A stretch of 14,847 nt of DNA from NCBI GenBank assembly GCA_016712265.1, contig JADJRJ010000020.1, positions 1 to 14,847 on the forward strand, read 5' to 3'. The position numbers and the translations under genes were made by a program. The stretch comes from Gemmatimonadota bacterium (GTDB taxonomy: Bacteria; Gemmatimonadota; Gemmatimonadetes; Gemmatimonadales; Gemmatimonadaceae). Positions 14,741 to 14,847 of this stretch are shown one piece after another. The notes beneath the pieces are model-generated. The model saw only the letters and a list, made by a program, of their open reading frames with translations. It had not been told where the DNA came from and searched no databases. Position 1 is the first letter of the stretch. Every line of letters starts with the position of its first letter.

Positions 14741-14758
14741 CCACGACTCTTCCGGTCA

Positions 14759-14847
14759 GCATAACGCCCACGGTTCGCCCGCGGGCCATCAAACAAAGCC
14801 GTCGCACCCCGCGACGACCTTCCCTGTGATCTACTAGTCGCGGGGTG
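14759..14847 (-). repeat. attC site 16, cut by the window end
   Basis: The core GCATAAC (14759-14765) and the first two thirds of a GCACCCCGCGAC-stem attC are present. The far core lies beyond the window, so the array continues to the right. Confidence 0.93.

Noticed and set aside
11950..14847. CRISPR array, because of similar repeats at intervals
   Set aside because: The repeats are about 135 bp palindromes spaced 360-740 bp apart with genes between them, and no cas genes are seen.
1..14847. Insertion sequences, tRNA or rRNA genes
   Set aside because: I found no transposase motifs, terminal inverted repeats or RNA-gene signatures on either strand.

Overview
This window is a run of integron gene cassettes. 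It holds fifteen complete attC recombination sites and the start of a sixteenth, all in one orientation, and nearly every gene lies on the minus strand. Read on the minus strand, each site begins R(Y)YYAAC-AA/AG and ends CG-GTTRRRY around a long GC-rich imperfect palindrome (93-138 bp). The array therefore reads right to left. No integrase gene or attI is present; from the orientation they would lie to the right of position 14847. The length of the array, the large related attC sites and the lack of resistance genes suggest a sedentary chromosomal integron or an integrase-less cassette cluster. High GC and two secreted six-bladed beta-propeller proteins of the GDGPGEF type hint at Gemmatimonadota or a similar phylum; this is an inference.

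Layout, left to right. 1-1829: a secreted Cys-rich protein and a beta-propeller protein with no attC between or after them, either a two-gene terminal cassette or the flanking chromosome. 1830-2658: DUF433/DUF5615 toxin-antitoxin pair. 2659-3754: DUF2971 protein. 3755-4939: DUF4917 (SIR2-like) protein. 4940-6087: beta-propeller lipoprotein. 6088-6963 and 6964-7838: the same cassette twice in tandem, coding for a 237-aa protein with a CxxC...CxxC motif. 7839-8688: unnamed HTPNPNG-motif protein. 8689-10175: SDH/Clp-fold serine protease plus a small ORF. 10176-10949: BrnT/BrnA toxin-antitoxin. 10950-11949: trypsin-like protease missing its His-bearing half. 11950-12403: small unassigned cassette. 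12404-12894, 12895-13388 and 14268-14758: three cassettes of one paralogous family of about 115 aa. 13389-14267: lipoprotein with an NTF2/SnoaL-like look. 14759-end: partial attC.

Most cassettes have little room for a promoter. Good candidates are seen in four: both toxin-antitoxin modules (with apparently leaderless starts), the NTF2-like lipoprotein and, more weakly, DUF2971. Several genes end on the TAA inside the attC core.

At least ten genes are broken by one-base shifts, mostly in short homopolymers, and repairing them gives whole-codon lengths and family-like proteins. Uncorrected assembly indels are the simplest explanation, although real decay cannot be excluded. Gene spans below are given across these shifts.
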